NCBI GenBank assembly: GCA_018360145.1
Contig: SRPY01000027.1
Span: forward strand, 1 to 64,000
Direction of reading: 5' to 3'
DNA from: Claviceps africana
Lineage: Eukaryota; Ascomycota; Sordariomycetes; Hypocreales; Clavicipitaceae
Length of the DNA stretch: 64,000 nt
In this document: positions 24,301 through 38,200 of the stretch, piece by piece
Position numbering within the stretch: position 1 is the stretch's first letter
How the letters are laid out: each line of letters starts with the position of its first letter
The notes under the pieces: generated by a model
Told to the model about the DNA's origin: nothing
What the model saw: only the letters and a program-made list of their open reading frames with translations
Databases searched by the model: none
Translations under genes and position numbers: made by a program

Positions 24301-27206
24301 AGTCTACTAAAAATAGGCAGATTTACTGCTTATTATAAGGGGTAGAGCTAATTTTTACTGTATCCCTCTCTAGCCTATTTAGAGCTTTAGGAGGGTTAGG
24401 AATTGAATTTTAATTAGGTCTTTTAACTGCCTTAGTTTAAGTATAGGTTAGGCAGTTAAAATCCTTATTCTTAATATTAGTAAAATCCGGTATTCCTTTA
24501 GCTAATAAGCTTATTTTCTTTAAAAGGTTAATCCCTAAATACCCTAGCTAAATATATTAAATTCTAGCTAGTCTTAGCAATTTTTAGTATAAATTAGGCT
24601 CTAAAGGTTAACTTTTAGCACCTAAGCTTAACTTTTTAAGCCCTATAAAGCCTTCTTCTACAGCTCCCTGCTAGGCCCTATTAGAGGATCTATAGGCCTT
24701 TTATTAGGGCGCCTACAGTTTTAAGGGCTTTAAAAGACCTTTTGTTGTTTTTAGGTCTTTTAAAGCCTCTAAAAATATAGTAAGAGGGTCTGCTAAAGCC
24801 TGTTATACCCCTTAAGAATTAGGCCTTAATTTAAGGGAATTAGGTACTAAATTAGGGGAATAAAGGACCTAGCTTAGGGCTATAGGCATTAGGGAAGAAA
24901 GGGCTATAGTATTAGAGGGTTCTAAATTAGAATCCCTTAATTCTTTAATTTTAATAGCTTCCTTAGCCTATAAAGGCTTTTAAAGAGGGATTTTAACCTC
25001 TATAGGGTAGCTAAAAACCTAATAATTAAAATGACTATTATAGTGGCTATAAGAGCTATTAAGTAATTTTAAAAGGGGTGTATATAAGTTTTTTATTTAA
25101 AAGAAAAAGCTGTGTTTCTTAATATTTAAAAGACTAATACAAGACCTATTAGCTAAATATAGAGCATTTTTACTTATATATCCTCCTGTTAAATAGTACT
25201 TTAATCCACTAACTATATTTATATTTAGACCTAGAAAATATAATGTATCTTAAAGGATTAAAGGCCTATATTTATTAGGATTTTACTAGTAAAGCACTAG
25301 GAATTTAGCTTTTTTATATCCCTTAGGATATATAGGTCCCCCACTAGTGGAGATAGGCTTAGCTTCCCCCTTTTTATAAGGAATATAGCTTATAAAGTGC
25401 TCTTTAAAATTAATTAAATACATTATAGAGCCTATATTATAAAGAAGGGAGTTCTTTATTACTTTATAATTAAAATTAAAGGCTTTAAAGGGTTTTTTAT
25501 CCTTTAGGTCTTTTTTAATGCTAGTAACACTGTTAAAATCACTAAAATCAGTGGATTTACTGCTAGCACTAAGGCTACTAAGTTTGCTAAGAAGCTTTAA
25601 AAAGCTATTAGTAAGGTTAAAATTACCTAATATAAATGCGCCCTCCTAAGCCTTATCCTCAGCCTTTTTAGAGGATTTCTTAGACTAGGTTTTGCCTTTC
25701 TTTTTATTAGAAAAGGACTTAGAATTTCCTTTATTTTCTTAAGGGTTATTCTTTTTATTATTTTTATTTTTATAAGAATTAGGGGTTTTATTTTCTTTAG
25801 AGCCCCTATATGTAAATTCCTTAGAGCTTATAGCTCTATAATTTAGAGCTTTAGCTATAGTAGAGCTCTTATTTTACTGCTCTTTTAGTAGGTTTACTAT
25901 TAAAAATTGTAAATTTAGTGCCTTTATAAGGATCCTTAAGGCTCTATTAGTCCTTATAGTAAATCGTTACCTTTCTGCCTACTAAGGAAAAGTAGATTTT
26001 AATGCTTATAAATGTTAATTTACTTAATCTATAGGTTCTATAAAAACGCTAGAAATTACTAGTCTAGCTAGTAAATTATTAAATAAAGCATTAAAAGCCT
26101 TTAAGGATCCTTTAAAGCCTTAGAAATTTAGGCTATAGAATTAGGAATATAGAGAGCTATATTGTATTTTAGCACTTTAAAAATACTGCCTTTTTAGAAG
26201 GCTAAAGGCTTCTACTAGGTCTTATTGCTAAATTATAGCGGCCTAAAGGCCCTTAGAATAGCTATCTCTTAGAAGTATAAAAATAATAGCTTGGTTAGGA
26301 TTACTTAAATTACTAGAAAATCCCTTAGGATTATTTAGAAAATTAGGCATTTTTAAAGCCTTAAATTAAATTACTAGGACTTGTTTCTATTAATTATAAT
26401 TTTCCAGTCCCTTTAGCCTCGCGGCCTTTAGGAAGCTATAAACCCTTTTATTAAATTCCTTAATAATAGAGTTATTATAGAAATTTAATATATTAAAAGC
26501 CTTATTTTAGCTTACACTTCTATTAGAATTAGGATCTTCTAGTGGTATATTTGCTAGCTTATTTACTAGGTTATTAGCTATAGTTATAGCTAAATTTTCT
26601 AATTTTTATAGAATATTAGAGATATTATTATTTTAAGTAGCAATTTACTAGTTTATAGAATTAACCTAAATCTGCTCTTAGCTCTTAGCCTAGGGCCCTA
26701 AGTTTATAGAGTCTATAGCTACTAAATTATAGAGAAAGGAAAAGCTCTATAAAGTAAGAATTTATAGAAAAAAAATGCCTATAAAAGCTTTTATTTATAG
26801 GTTTTAGCCTTTAAAAATAGAAATGTTTCTAAGGCCTTTATAAAAGGAAAGCTTCTATAATATTTCCTTTTTATAGAGGGGAATACCTTTATACTCTTTT
26901 TATAGAAATAGAAGTTTTCTATATCTTTTCCTTTTTATAAAAGTAGAAATACTTCTATAATTTATAGATTCTATTTTTATAGAAGTAGAATTTCTTCTAT
27001 ACTATATTTCTCTCTATTTTATAGAAGGAGAGACTTCTTTTAGTAAATTTATTTTATTTTTATAGAAGGAATAATAGCTTTTAAGTCTTTCTTTAAGTCT
27101 ATATTTTAATATAGAAAATTTAGATAATTTCTAGTGAATTTTCTCTTTATTTTATAAAATTCAGTGAATTTTTTAGTACTTAAAAAGTGCTTTTAAGTTT
27201 ATAATC

Positions 27207-28119
27207 TATTAAAAATAAGGGGTTTATAGAGGCTTTTGCCCTCTAAAATACTAAGGTAGTAAGGCTTAATAAGCTAGCAGTTAAAAGGTCTTTACAGCGC
27301 TATAGCGGTTACTATAGGCCTTATTCCTACGTTAAAAGCTTAATACACGCTTTTTAGTATATAAAATACGCTAAATTCTAGCTTATAAAATGTAAGTAAA
27401 TTTTCTTAGATTTTATTTAATTTATTTAACGTTATAGGTAGCAGGTTTAATTAATAGTTTATATAGTTATAGGCAGCTATAAGGAGATAAGTGTTTTTTC
27501 TTATATACCCACTAAGCCTATTAGTGGATCTATATAGCTAGTAAGGGCTTATAAGCCACTTTTTATTTTCTATAAAATTTATTTATATAGAAAAACAAAA
27601 AAATAGACTTATAGCTATATAATTTAGCGATAACAAAACTCCTTACATTTCCTTTCTATAACCTTTAGTTCTTATATAATTTAATTCTAAAGACCTTCTA
27701 TTTCCTCCTCTAAGGTAGCCTATAGGTTACGTAACCTAGGGCCTTATAGCTGCTAAGCAGCGTAGCTTAAATCTTTAATTAAAATTTAGCTAGTGTACTT
27801 TATTACTATAAAAATTAATCGCTAAGGCTAACGGTCTATTAGCTTCTTAATTAAGCGTGCACTAGCTATTAAAGCGTGTAATTAAGGGCGAAAAGGCTAG
27901 AAAAGTGGGGCGTTTATAGCTATAAGCTCTTAGCTAGAACGTCTATTTTTACGCTTACTGCGTGCACACGCACGCGTGTGTTACGCATACAGTCGCTAGC
28001 TTTCAACCTAAAGACCCCCTATAAGGTCTCTATAAAGGTTAGGGTTGGGGTCGTTATAAGGCCTGTTGAAGGTCCTTATAGTGGATAAGGTCTCCTGAAA
28101 ATAGCTGTTATTTTCAACA
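27207..28119 (-). repeat. Copia LTR, 5' copy, partly spared from RIP
   Basis: 913 bases; read on the minus strand it opens TGTTGAAAATAACAGC. The outer ~220 bases (about 27900-28119) keep normal composition, for example gtgcacacgcacgcgtgtg, while the inner part is AT-mutated. Confidence 0.93.
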
Positions 28120-31100
28120 ATTATTAATAAAAACTTATAGAATTTTTTAATGACTACTATAATTACTATATTTAGCATTACTTTTATAGCTATTATTTAA
28201 TTATTTAATAGTTTTATTAAATAGCTTAAGCTATAGTAGTTCTATTAATAATATTTTAATAAAAATATAATATAATTTATATCTTTATTAAAAAGGTTAG
28301 CTAGCTAATAGATTCATATTTATTAGTAAGGTAAAATTATATTATAGTTAAAAATGTTACTTAGTTTAAATAATAAGTAGGTAAAGTAGTCCTTTTAATA
28401 CTTAAGTATAAGAGGTTTTATATAACATCTACCTTCTATTTTATTAGCTATATTATTAAAAGTATAATGTATTCTTTTCTACTTTCTTTTCTTCAATAAA
28501 ATATTTTAGTTTTAAGCTATTTTAAAAGAGAAAACTAAAATTCTACTCCTTTTATTTAATAGAACCTTAATTAATACCTTTTATCCTTTAAGTATAAAAG
28601 TTATAATAATAATAAGCTAGTCACTAAATAATAGCTTATTTATAGTTTACTATTTAAGCTATTATTATATAGTTTTATAAATAATTATTATATTTTAACT
28701 TAATCTCTTTATTTTATTAAATAGTCTATAAAGGTTACTTAAAAATCTAAATTAAATTCTATTAGTTTTTAAAATTAATTTTTTAAAAGGCCTTTTTAAA
28801 ATATATTAATTTTATTATTAATCTTTACTTCTTTTATAAATAATTACTCTTTAGGTTTATTTTTATTTAATTTATATTTAAAGAAAGACACTTTAAAAGT
28901 AAGTAGTAACTCTCTTTCTTTAATATTTTTTTAAATATAGTATATTAGTATATTATAAGTATTTTACCTATATTATTAGTAATTAATTTATTTAGCCTTT
29001 CTTTTATTAATAATAGTTTAATTAATTCCTTATAAAACATTCTTAGCTAATACCTATTTTTTTATATTATTATATTTATAAAGCTCTTTAATATTTAAAG
29101 ATAGATTTAAATTATAAAGGTATTCATCTTGAAAATCTTTTTATTAACTTAGCTTTAAATACTTTAAAGTTAAAGTAAATATACCTTTTTTTAAGTAATA
29201 GCTTAAGTTAAAATTTAATAATATATTTTTATAGATTTATTTTACTTTAAAGATAATAATAAAGAATTTTTTATTTAAATTTAAAAGCCTATTTTATTTT
29301 AAATAAATAAAGTAAGTGATTTTATTTAGTAAAGTATAGAAAATATATATTTTATAGGCTACTTGAAACTAATTTATTAAATTATTTAAATTTAGTAACT
29401 TAATAAAATATTAAATTATATTCCCTTAGTACTTAAGCTTTATTATTTATTTATAGTTTTTAAATACTTTAATAGTATTTTTAAACTAATTTTTTAATAC
29501 TATAGAATATAAAGCTTAAGTATTTATTACTTATAGAAACTTAATTTACTTTATATAGTATTAATATTAAATTTAAGCTTTATTAATAAATAAAGACTTA
29601 ACTTAATTTATTTTAGTTTAATTAAATAAAAAGCTATTAGTATAGAATTCTAAATATATAGTAATTTATATCTATTATAGGTAAAATTTATTTAATTCTT
29701 TTTTATTATAACTAAATAGCTTATTTAGCTAAATAAAATTAACTTAAGTAACTATAGACTTAGCTTATTTTAGTAGTTAAGCTAAAAGGCATAATAGTTT
29801 TCTATTTTTTAATAAATTAGGTTTATTAAAATACTTACTAAAAGGGCTTAGCAGTTTTAATAATCTTAAGGGTCTTAAAGGATTTAAAGGTTAGTATAGA
29901 AATCTTAAGTAATTATTATTATTAAAAGAGTCTCCCTTAAAATTATTTTATTATTATATTATTAGCTAGAAATATTATAATTATCTTTAACTATTCTATT
30001 TATTTTTAATATAAGCTAATTAAAGATTTTCTTTTATTAGCTAAAATAATTAGCTTTATTTAATTATAATTAGTTAAGTTTATTTAAAAGGTTCTAATAT
30101 TGCCTTTAAAGAACTTATAATAGTATAATATTTAATTTTACTTAAGGTCTAAGTAATATCTATTAAATAACCTTATTAAGTTCTTTTAATAATGTTTTTA
30201 ACAATTATTTTAGTAATATCTTAGAATTTCTATAGCTAAGCCTTAATATAAATATTAAGGTTTTATAGTTTAAAGTACTATTAAGCTAAGAGACCTATAA
30301 TTTATTTATTATATTAAGCTACCTTTTAATTTTTTTTAATAGCTTAAGCCTTAATACTTTATTAAGTCTTTATTAATTCCTTCTATAAAGCTTTAACTAT
30401 TACTATATCTTATATTTAAGCCTTTTATAAGTATATAATTACTATTTAATACTTACTTTTATTTTAAGTAAATTATATAATTTAACTATAAATATTATTT
30501 ATAAATTATTAAATAGCTACCTTTATTATTAATTAAAGCTACTATATATCTTTTTACTTAATAAATACTTTACTTTAAATAATATTAACTAGCTTTTAAT
30601 AATTAATATATATATTTTTATAGTAGGCTTTAATAGCCTTTTAATTATAATAGTTTTAAGTATAAACATTTCTAGCCTATATTTATATTATTTTATAAGC
30701 CTCTTTTATATAATAGTTTATAATAGAGATATTTATAGAAGTTAATAAGCTTAACTTAATTAATAAATTTAGTATATTTTATATAATAACTTTAAATTTA
30801 AAGGGATTATATAAAACTATTTAATTTAAGTTTAAGGCCTTAGCCTTAACCTTAATAATAGTAAAAGTAAAGATAGAAATAAAGATAGAGATAGGGTTTT
30901 TTTTTATATTTTTACTGCTATTTAATATAGCTTTATTAATAGTAGTTATTTTATTAATACAAAAGTAGTAATATTATAACTTTAAAGGATATTATTTTAA
31001 AGAATAAGGTAAAGGTTAATTAAAGGAATTAAAGATTTTTTAAACTATTTATTTAAAATTAATAAAGAAGTAATTTAAAAAAAATATAAATTTATACTTT

Positions 31101-31420
31101 CTTTAATAAAGTTCATAAGCTTATTTTTATTTTACTATATATTATAAAGTAAAATAGCTAGTTAATACTTGAACTAAATATAATAAAAGATAATAAAGTA
31201 AAGAATAAAGTAAAGAATAAAGTAGAGAATATAAAAGGGTTTTATAGAGACTTTTATAAAGCTTTATTTATAAGGTTTTACTAAAGTAATAGTATAAATA
31301 GAAAGGATTTTTTTAAAAAGTTAGGTAGTTTTAGCTAAAGTTATATTAATATAGAGTAAAGGTAAGGGTAAAGGTAAGGTTTAGTTAAAGCTAATAGTAG
31401 AGAAGGAAAAGTTAATTATT

Positions 31421-31662
31421 TATAATAAAGGCTTAGTAAAGGGGCTTAAAATTAAAGGATTTAATTTAAAGCTAATAATTAACTTTAGCTCTTTAAAGTA
31501 TATTAAAGGTTAAGTTCCCTTCCTTATAAGCTAAAGGTTTAAAAAATCTTATATATATATATACTGTATATATAGATACCTAAGGACTAAAGGTCCCCTT
31601 TATATAAGGGTGCTTTATACACTTAGCTAGAGTCCGGGTGCAACTCCTTTACACGCGTGACA
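31421..31662 (-). repeat. Gypsy-B LTR, 5' copy
   Basis: 242 bases matching 16362-16601. The outer end (agtccgggtgcaactcc...acacgcgtgaca) is unmutated. The gtagc target duplication follows it at 31663-31667. Confidence 0.88.
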
Positions 31663-31693
31663 GTAGCTATTTAGGCTAGTCTATAATAGCTTA

Positions 31694-34600
31694 TAGTAAA
31701 TTATAAAAGAGTATTTTTTATAGCTATTAATATTTTTTATAGCTATTCATTAAAATATTATTATCTTTAATTAATATTTTATAGCTAAAATAAGTAATAT
31801 AATCTTTAAAGCTTTATTTAATAATTTTTATTATAATAAAAAGTATAAATTAATTAAGTTATTTATTTTATAAATTTATAAATAAAGCTTTTAAAAGCTT
31901 ATAAATATTAATTATATAAGTTTATTAATAACTTTCCCTTTATTAACTTTTTAAAGGTAAGACTTTTTTATAATTAATAATATTAAAGTTTTAAGAATTA
32001 TATCTTTTAATATAAATAAACTATTTAGTTTTTAATTAAAAAACTATAAACTAAACTTAAAGTATTTAATTAAAATCTTTATTAATAAAAAGTACTTTAT
32101 TTATAATAAAGAAGCGTTTATTTTACTTATATATTTAATAAATAACTATAAAAATAAATAAATAACTAAAAGTAACGGGATTTATTGCTTTTATTTTAAA
32201 TTATAAAATATATTTAAGAATTTTTAATTTCTTTAAAGTATATTCTATTATTTTTAATTAAATAATTTAAGTAATAAATATTTAAAAAATAAAACTTAAA
32301 AAAAGATAATTTCTCCTTTAAATATATAAGTAATATAGAGAATAATAATTTAAATAAATATAAACTTGAAGAAATATAAAAGCCTATAGAAAATAAATTA
32401 AAATAAAGTATTTTTTAATGAAAAAATAAAAGCTTTGAATATAATAAGTAATAAAAAATATTAAAAAGAAATATAAAAGAAAGGAAAAAAAAGAATTTAA
32501 TTAAATAAGTTAAAGAGGCCTTTATTCTTTTATTAACTTCAATTTATTACTTATAAACTAACATTATTAAGTAACTATTAAAAGAAAAATAACCTTCTTA
32601 AGAGATTAATTAATAGGTTTATTTATTAAAGTAATTATTAAATAATAGTAGCTATTATTATATATTCCAATTAAATAAGTAAATATAGTTTAGCTTTTTT
32701 AATTTATATTAATAGTTTTTCTCTCTATATATACACTTTTTTTAATATAATTCCTTTTATTTAATTATTTAATTAATTAAATCTTTATAATTATAAACTT
32801 CAATAATTAGCCTTTATTTAATTTTTTAAATATTATTAATATTATTATTAAATAACTTTATAAGTAATCTTTATTATTAATTAATATATTAAAATGATAT
32901 AATAAAGGAAATATAATAAAGGTAAATATAAGTATTCATATAGTAAGTAATTATTTAATTAAATAATATAAATTAAAGCTAATAGTTTCTAAGTTTTATT
33001 TTTTTTTAAATTACTATACTTTTAAGTATTAATATTCAAAAAGATAATATCTCTTTATATTTTATAGTTATATTAAATTTTTTTTAAAAACTATTTTAAA
33101 TATTTAGCTATATATTTAATAATTATTAATTTTTAAGCTAAGCTTTTTTAAATTATACCTTTATAAATATTTAATTGAATAGAAAGTAGTCTTTAAAAGC
33201 ATTAAAGTTATAGCTTTAATTTCTATTAAAATAACTTATTTTAAAGGCTTTCTTTATAGTTATAATTAAATATTTAAAATAATAGTTAACTTTCTTTATA
33301 TATTTATATAAAGAAATAATAACCTTTATTAGTTTTTATCTATAAATACGTATTTTTTTATTATTATAGCTTTTAATAAATATATTAATATTCTTTTCTT
33401 TAATAATATTTCTTTTTTTAAAGTAAAAAATAAAGTATATAATAACTATTATATTAAACTTAGCTTAAAAGTCTTAATAAATTAGTTAAATAATTAATAA
33501 AGAAAATAATAAATAAATAAATGAATAAATAATAAAAGTAAATAAGTAAAATATATAAATAAAGTAGTAATTAATAAATTAAATAGTTAAAGAAAGCTTT
33601 TTAAACTCCCTTTTCCTTAAAAACCAAAGCAAAAGTAAAGGTAAAAGGCTTATTATTAAAAACTAATAATAATAAAAGATAAATAAAAATAAATAGTAAA
33701 TAAAAATTATTTTAAAGTAAAATTAATAATTAAGAAGTAAATAATAAGCTTAATGTTTATATTAATAATTAAATAAAAAAGTAAAGATTTAAAGTTTAAG
33801 TAAATAATATAAATATTAATATACAGTTAAGTCTCTCTCTTTATTTATAAAAGTATTTTTATTTAAAATATTATATAAAATAAAGGACTTATTTTTATTA
33901 AAAACTATTTAATTAAATATACTACATATTAATTAAAATAAATAAAAATTATATAATACTTTATTTATATTATTTATAGAAAATTAATTTAATATATTAT
34001 ATATTTATATAAAGTGAGAGCTTATTTAAAGTAGCTAATAAAGCTATTTATTTGTAAATAAAGTCTACTATTTATCTTTATTAAATATAAATTTCTTAAA
34101 GTAATTTTTATTAATTATTTTATTAAAAAGAATTTTATTTAAAGTCTTCAATTTTATATACCTTTATAATAAATACTTAACTATAAATTTAAAAAAAGCT
34201 ATTTTATTATATAGTTAGCTTATATATAGTTGATATATTTATTATATAACAAATATTAAAAATAAATATTAAATTTCCTTTAATTAATCAATTATATTTT
34301 TTATAAAGAAAGGTAGCTTAATTATAGTTAATTTATATAGTAAATTACTATTAAAAATATAGCACTTTTTTTTATAAGCTTAATGTTTTTTATTTTTTAT
34401 TTTAAAATATATATTTTAGCTATAAATAAATCTTAAATAATAATTACTTTTTATGTTAAAAATTTTACTTTTAAAGAAAGAAAAGGTTTTTATTTAGAAA
34501 GAAAATAAAAAGTAAACTTTTTACATAAAGCTTAAATTATAATTTTCTTTATTAATAATACTCTTTTTAAATTCTTTAATTATTTTTCACTTATTTTACT

Positions 34601-34920
34601 TATTTTAATTAATATAAAAAAAAGAGATTAATAGCTTACTTTAATAAAGGTATTAACTTTAAAGTTATAGCTAAAGGTTTAAATACCTTTTATATTAAAA
34701 TTAATTAAAGCTTTTATAAGTGTTCCTTTTATTTTAAGCTTTTTATTATAAATAATATATTAAAAAAACTAAATTTATAAATAAATTTATTAAAAAATAT
34801 TTATATAGCTTTAATATTGATAATATAAATAGCTTTAACTTTAATTTATTTAATAAAAATATATTAAGCTTTTAAAGAATACTTATAATTACAATTAAAT
34901 AAAAGGTATTAAACTTTAAT
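31694..34920. other. AT-rich stretch, no gene or element recognised
   Basis: About 3.2 kb of A/T-rich sequence with stops in all frames and simple aaat-type runs (for example 33490-33570). I found no matching copy in the window and no protein signature. Probably an old degraded repeat that is the host for the neighbouring insertions, but this is inference. Confidence 0.45.
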
Positions 34921-34925
34921 ATATA

Positions 34926-35214
34926 TGTAATAGATCTAAGCTGCTAGCTTAGATATATAGTGGTAATAGTAAAGGAAGCGTTATAGAGCTATAATAAAAC
35001 TATTATAGTTCTATAAGGATAATTTAATAAAACTATTATAATTCTATAAAGAAAACTTAATAAAGCCAAATAAAACTCTAAGCTTTTACTTAAGTAAATA
35101 TCTATATAAACTAAAATAGTTTCCTTTTATTTTTCTTTCTTTTTTAAAAAAGTAAAATTAATATAAACTTTATTAACGCTAAAAAGTAATATACCTTTAA
35201 GCTAGTTTATAATA
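34926..35214 (+). repeat. Gypsy-A 5' LTR
   Basis: 289 bases, starts tgtaatagatctaagc and ends agtttataata; aligns along its full length with 59299-59587. Confidence 0.9.
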
Positions 35215-38200
35215 TATATTAATCTTTACTTTTTTTAATTTAATTATTATAAATTAATAATAAAATTAATTAAAAATAAAATAAAAATACTTTAAGGGAC
35301 TATAAATATCCTTTATAATACTATAGAAGCTATATTAATTTTAAAAGTTAATAATATAAGGAGCTATAAACCTAGAATTATTATAAAAAGTAGTATTAAT
35401 AACCTTTTAATACTTTACCTTAGTAGTAATAAAAACTACCTTTAAATTCATTATAAAAAAACTAAAATATAAACCTCTCTTTATAAAGAAATTATTTAAT
35501 AGAAACTAAAATTTATTTAAAGTATAAAAGCATTTTATAGCTTATAAACTTAATATAAACTAAGACTTTATTAGTATTAACTATAATTAATAGTTTTATA
35601 TTTATTAATACCTTTTATTTAAGGTTAAAAATAAAGTTTTACTTTTTTTTAAAATTAATATAGATTTTATTTATAATTTAGCTTATTTTTTAAATTACTT
35701 TAGCTCTATATTTTTAAACCTTTATTAATAGAAATATATAGTTATAAAACTAAATTAGCTATATTAATATTTAAAAAAATAGTTTTTAAACTTTTATATT
35801 TAATTTAAATAAAAGTTAGCTTTAATTAAACAGTTAAAGTAAGTAAATATAGTTAAGCTTATTAAGCTTTACTTAATACTTAATAAATATATATATAACT
35901 ATTATATTAGCTATAATATATTCTATATTAACTATATTAATATAGTAGTATATTATTAAAGTATTACTTTTAATATTAACTTTTATTAATTTAAAGAGAA
36001 GTTCTATATTATTTATTAAATAAAAGTATTTTAAAATTATAATAGTAATATTAAAATAATAGATATAAATATTATAAGTATTTAGTTTACTTTTATAAAG
36101 CTTAAAAGTAAAGGTTAATAAAGCTTTAGCTTTAAAAAATTAATAGCTTAAGTTATATAAATTTCTATAGCTAAAATGTAGTATTATTATAAAGTAAGTT
36201 AATACTTTTAATATAACTTAGCTATTTATATAGTAGCTAAATATTTTTTTTAAGTAAAGTATTTATGAAAGAAATTTAAAGTTTACTTTATTATAATAGT
36301 AAAGGAGAACTTTACTAAAGCTTTAAATATATTAAGTTTAAAAAATAACTCCCCTTTTAAGTAAGCTTTATTAAAAGGGATAAATATATTTAAAACTGCT
36401 TTATATTTATTATAAATAATAATACCTTAAGTTATTAAAAGATTAAATTAAATATAAAAATAAAACCTTTCTTTTTTCCTTTTTTTATAATAATTTATTA
36501 TTTATTTTAATATAAGTAAATAGTAGTTATAATAGTTTTATAGTTATAAGTAAATAAATAATATAATAACTTAGCTTTATATAAGTAGCTTTACTTTTAC
36601 TATATATTATAACTATAGTAGTTAAAGCTATTAATATACTATTTTTAAAGGGTAAACTATTTATTAAATATATTACTTTATTTAGTTTTAAGTAAATATA
36701 AATAGCTAGATATTTTTAGTAATAATTTATATTATTTTAAGCTTAATTTAAAACTGTATTTTAAGCACTTTATAGCTTATTTAAAATAATATTAAACTCT
36801 ATATAGCTTAAAACTAGCTAGTAGTTTAGAGTAAAAATAGTTTAATAATTAAACCTTTTTCTATAAAATATATAAATGAACCTATTATTACTATTTTAAA
36901 ATGAATCTATATAGCTATAATATTTTAGGCTATTAAGGCTTATAAAAATATATAATTTTTAATTATAAGCTTAAAAGAGATTAATTTTATTCTCTCTCTT
37001 TTTATAATTAAGTCCTTTAAACTAAACTTAATATTAATTTTTTTATTAAAACTTTATAACTTTATAAATTTATTTTTAAAAAAATAAAGCTAATGCCTTT
37101 CCTTTACACTAAAAATGTATAAATTATTATATATACCTTAAGTTAAGCTTAATTAGTATACCTTTAAAGCTTTTATAGGCCTCTTTATATAATATACTTT
37201 AAAATTAATTATTAAAAATTTATAAATAAGTTATTAACTTTATAAATAAAGATTAAATATATAGTTTATTTTTTATAGTTATAGTATTGATACTTTTAAT
37301 TTAAAAGGCTAAAGGTAATTAGTAATTTTATATAAATTACTATATATTTAATAAAGTAATAAATTAAGATTATTACCCCTTTTCATTAATAAAAAAAATA
37401 TTTTATTTACTTTTTAAAGTTTATTAATTTATAAAATAAAATATTTAAGCTATATTTTATTACCTTTAAATTATAAAAGGCTATAAATATTTTATAGTAT
37501 TTTAAACTTAATTTAAACTTTTTAAATAATTAATTTATTTAATTAGCTTTATAAAGGCTTTAGCTATATTTTAATAATATATTAATAAAGCTTTAAAGGA
37601 TACTTTAAAGGTATATACTATAGTGTATTTAAATAATATTTTAATTTATATTAATAGCTTTTAAAAAGATTATATATAATATATATAAAAAGTTCTTTAT
37701 TATCTTTAAAAAATAAGCTTTAACTTTAATATTACTAAGTATAACTTTAGAGTTATTAAAGTAAAATACTTTAAGTTTATTATTAAAATAAAATAAATAG
37801 TATACTTTAACTTAAAAAAAATTATAGCTATTTAGTAATAAAAGGCTTTAATATAAATTAAAATAGTATAAAGCTTTTTAAAATTTATAAACTTTTATTA
37901 AAATTTTATTACTAATTTTTTAAGCTTAGTAAAGCCGTTTCTTGAATTTATATAAAAGGGGGTGTTATTTATTTAGTTTAATAAATATAATATATTATTT
38001 TAAAAGCTTAAAAATATATTTATTTCCTCTTTAATACTTCTTTAATAAAACTTTAAAAAAAATATAGTAGTAAAGGTAAATACCTTTAAAGAGGCCTTTA
38101 AAGGATATCTTTTTTAATATAATAAAGAGAGTATACTTTATTTTATAGTATATTACTTAGCTTAGCTTTTTAAAGTTAAATAAAACTATATTATTTATAA

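Larger units (their letters stand above)
20430..28119 (-). mobile_element. Complete copia-type LTR retrotransposon, RIP-inactivated
   Basis: 7,690 bases with two 913-base LTRs (20430-21342 and 27207-28119) and an exact attat duplication (20425-20429 and 28120-28124). On the minus strand, in Ty1/copia order: a gag/protease region with basic linker (about 25000-25800; NNKKNN, YNIGSIMYLI as the protease D-T/S-G box, then TSGGPIYPKGYKKAKFLVL), integrase (about 24000-24300; YLYFNRGKEIN, KFITSSPY, LAKRS from the N-G-x-A-E-R box) and reverse transcriptase (about 22850-23200; VLKNRLVLKIKRD, IEGLNYIDTFA, QVDFISAFLN). Stops sit where Gln, Trp and Arg codons are expected. The longest intact minus frame, 23432-23764, is the linker between integrase and reverse transcriptase. 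It lies inside gypsy-B and is therefore younger than it. Confidence 0.93.
16362..31662 (-). mobile_element. Gypsy-type LTR retrotransposon (gypsy-B), interrupted by two later insertions
   Basis: The two LTRs are 16362-16601 and 31421-31662 and the target-site duplication is gtagc. Coding order on the minus strand is gag/protease side (28120-31420, no domain recognised), reverse transcriptase (20163-20429 continuing at 18850-19321; VFNKVTI and YINNLLIYIN from the Y-x-D-D-LLIY box), RNase H (about 18200-18500; YKIYNKKLL... and NLKYF) and integrase (about 17530-17750; IDFI...VIINLFKKIAYFI). This is the Ty3/gypsy order. Frames are broken by many TAA/TAG codons where Gln and Trp are expected, and catalytic Asp codons have become Asn, so it is dead. 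Insertions at 19322-20162 and 20430-28119 split the reverse transcriptase and upstream region. Without them the element is about 6.8 kb. Confidence 0.88.
16059..31688 (+). mobile_element. Solo LTR (gypsy-A related) split by the gypsy-B element
   Basis: The LTR itself is 16059-16361 plus 31668-31688. It starts tgtaatggatttaagc, like the gypsy-A LTRs (34926, 59299), and its end (ggctagtctataata, 31674-31688) matches their ends. An exact gctta duplication flanks the whole (16054-16058 and 31689-31693). Gypsy-B landed about 20 bases before its 3' end and made its own gtagc duplication (16357-16361 and 31663-31667). The middle of this LTR is diverged from the gypsy-A LTRs and slightly longer (about 324 against 289 bases). 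Confidence 0.85.

Noticed and set aside
33490..33570. aaat-type runs as a CRISPR-like or satellite array
   Set aside because: Irregular simple A/T sequence without fixed repeat and spacer lengths, in RIP-degraded eukaryotic DNA.
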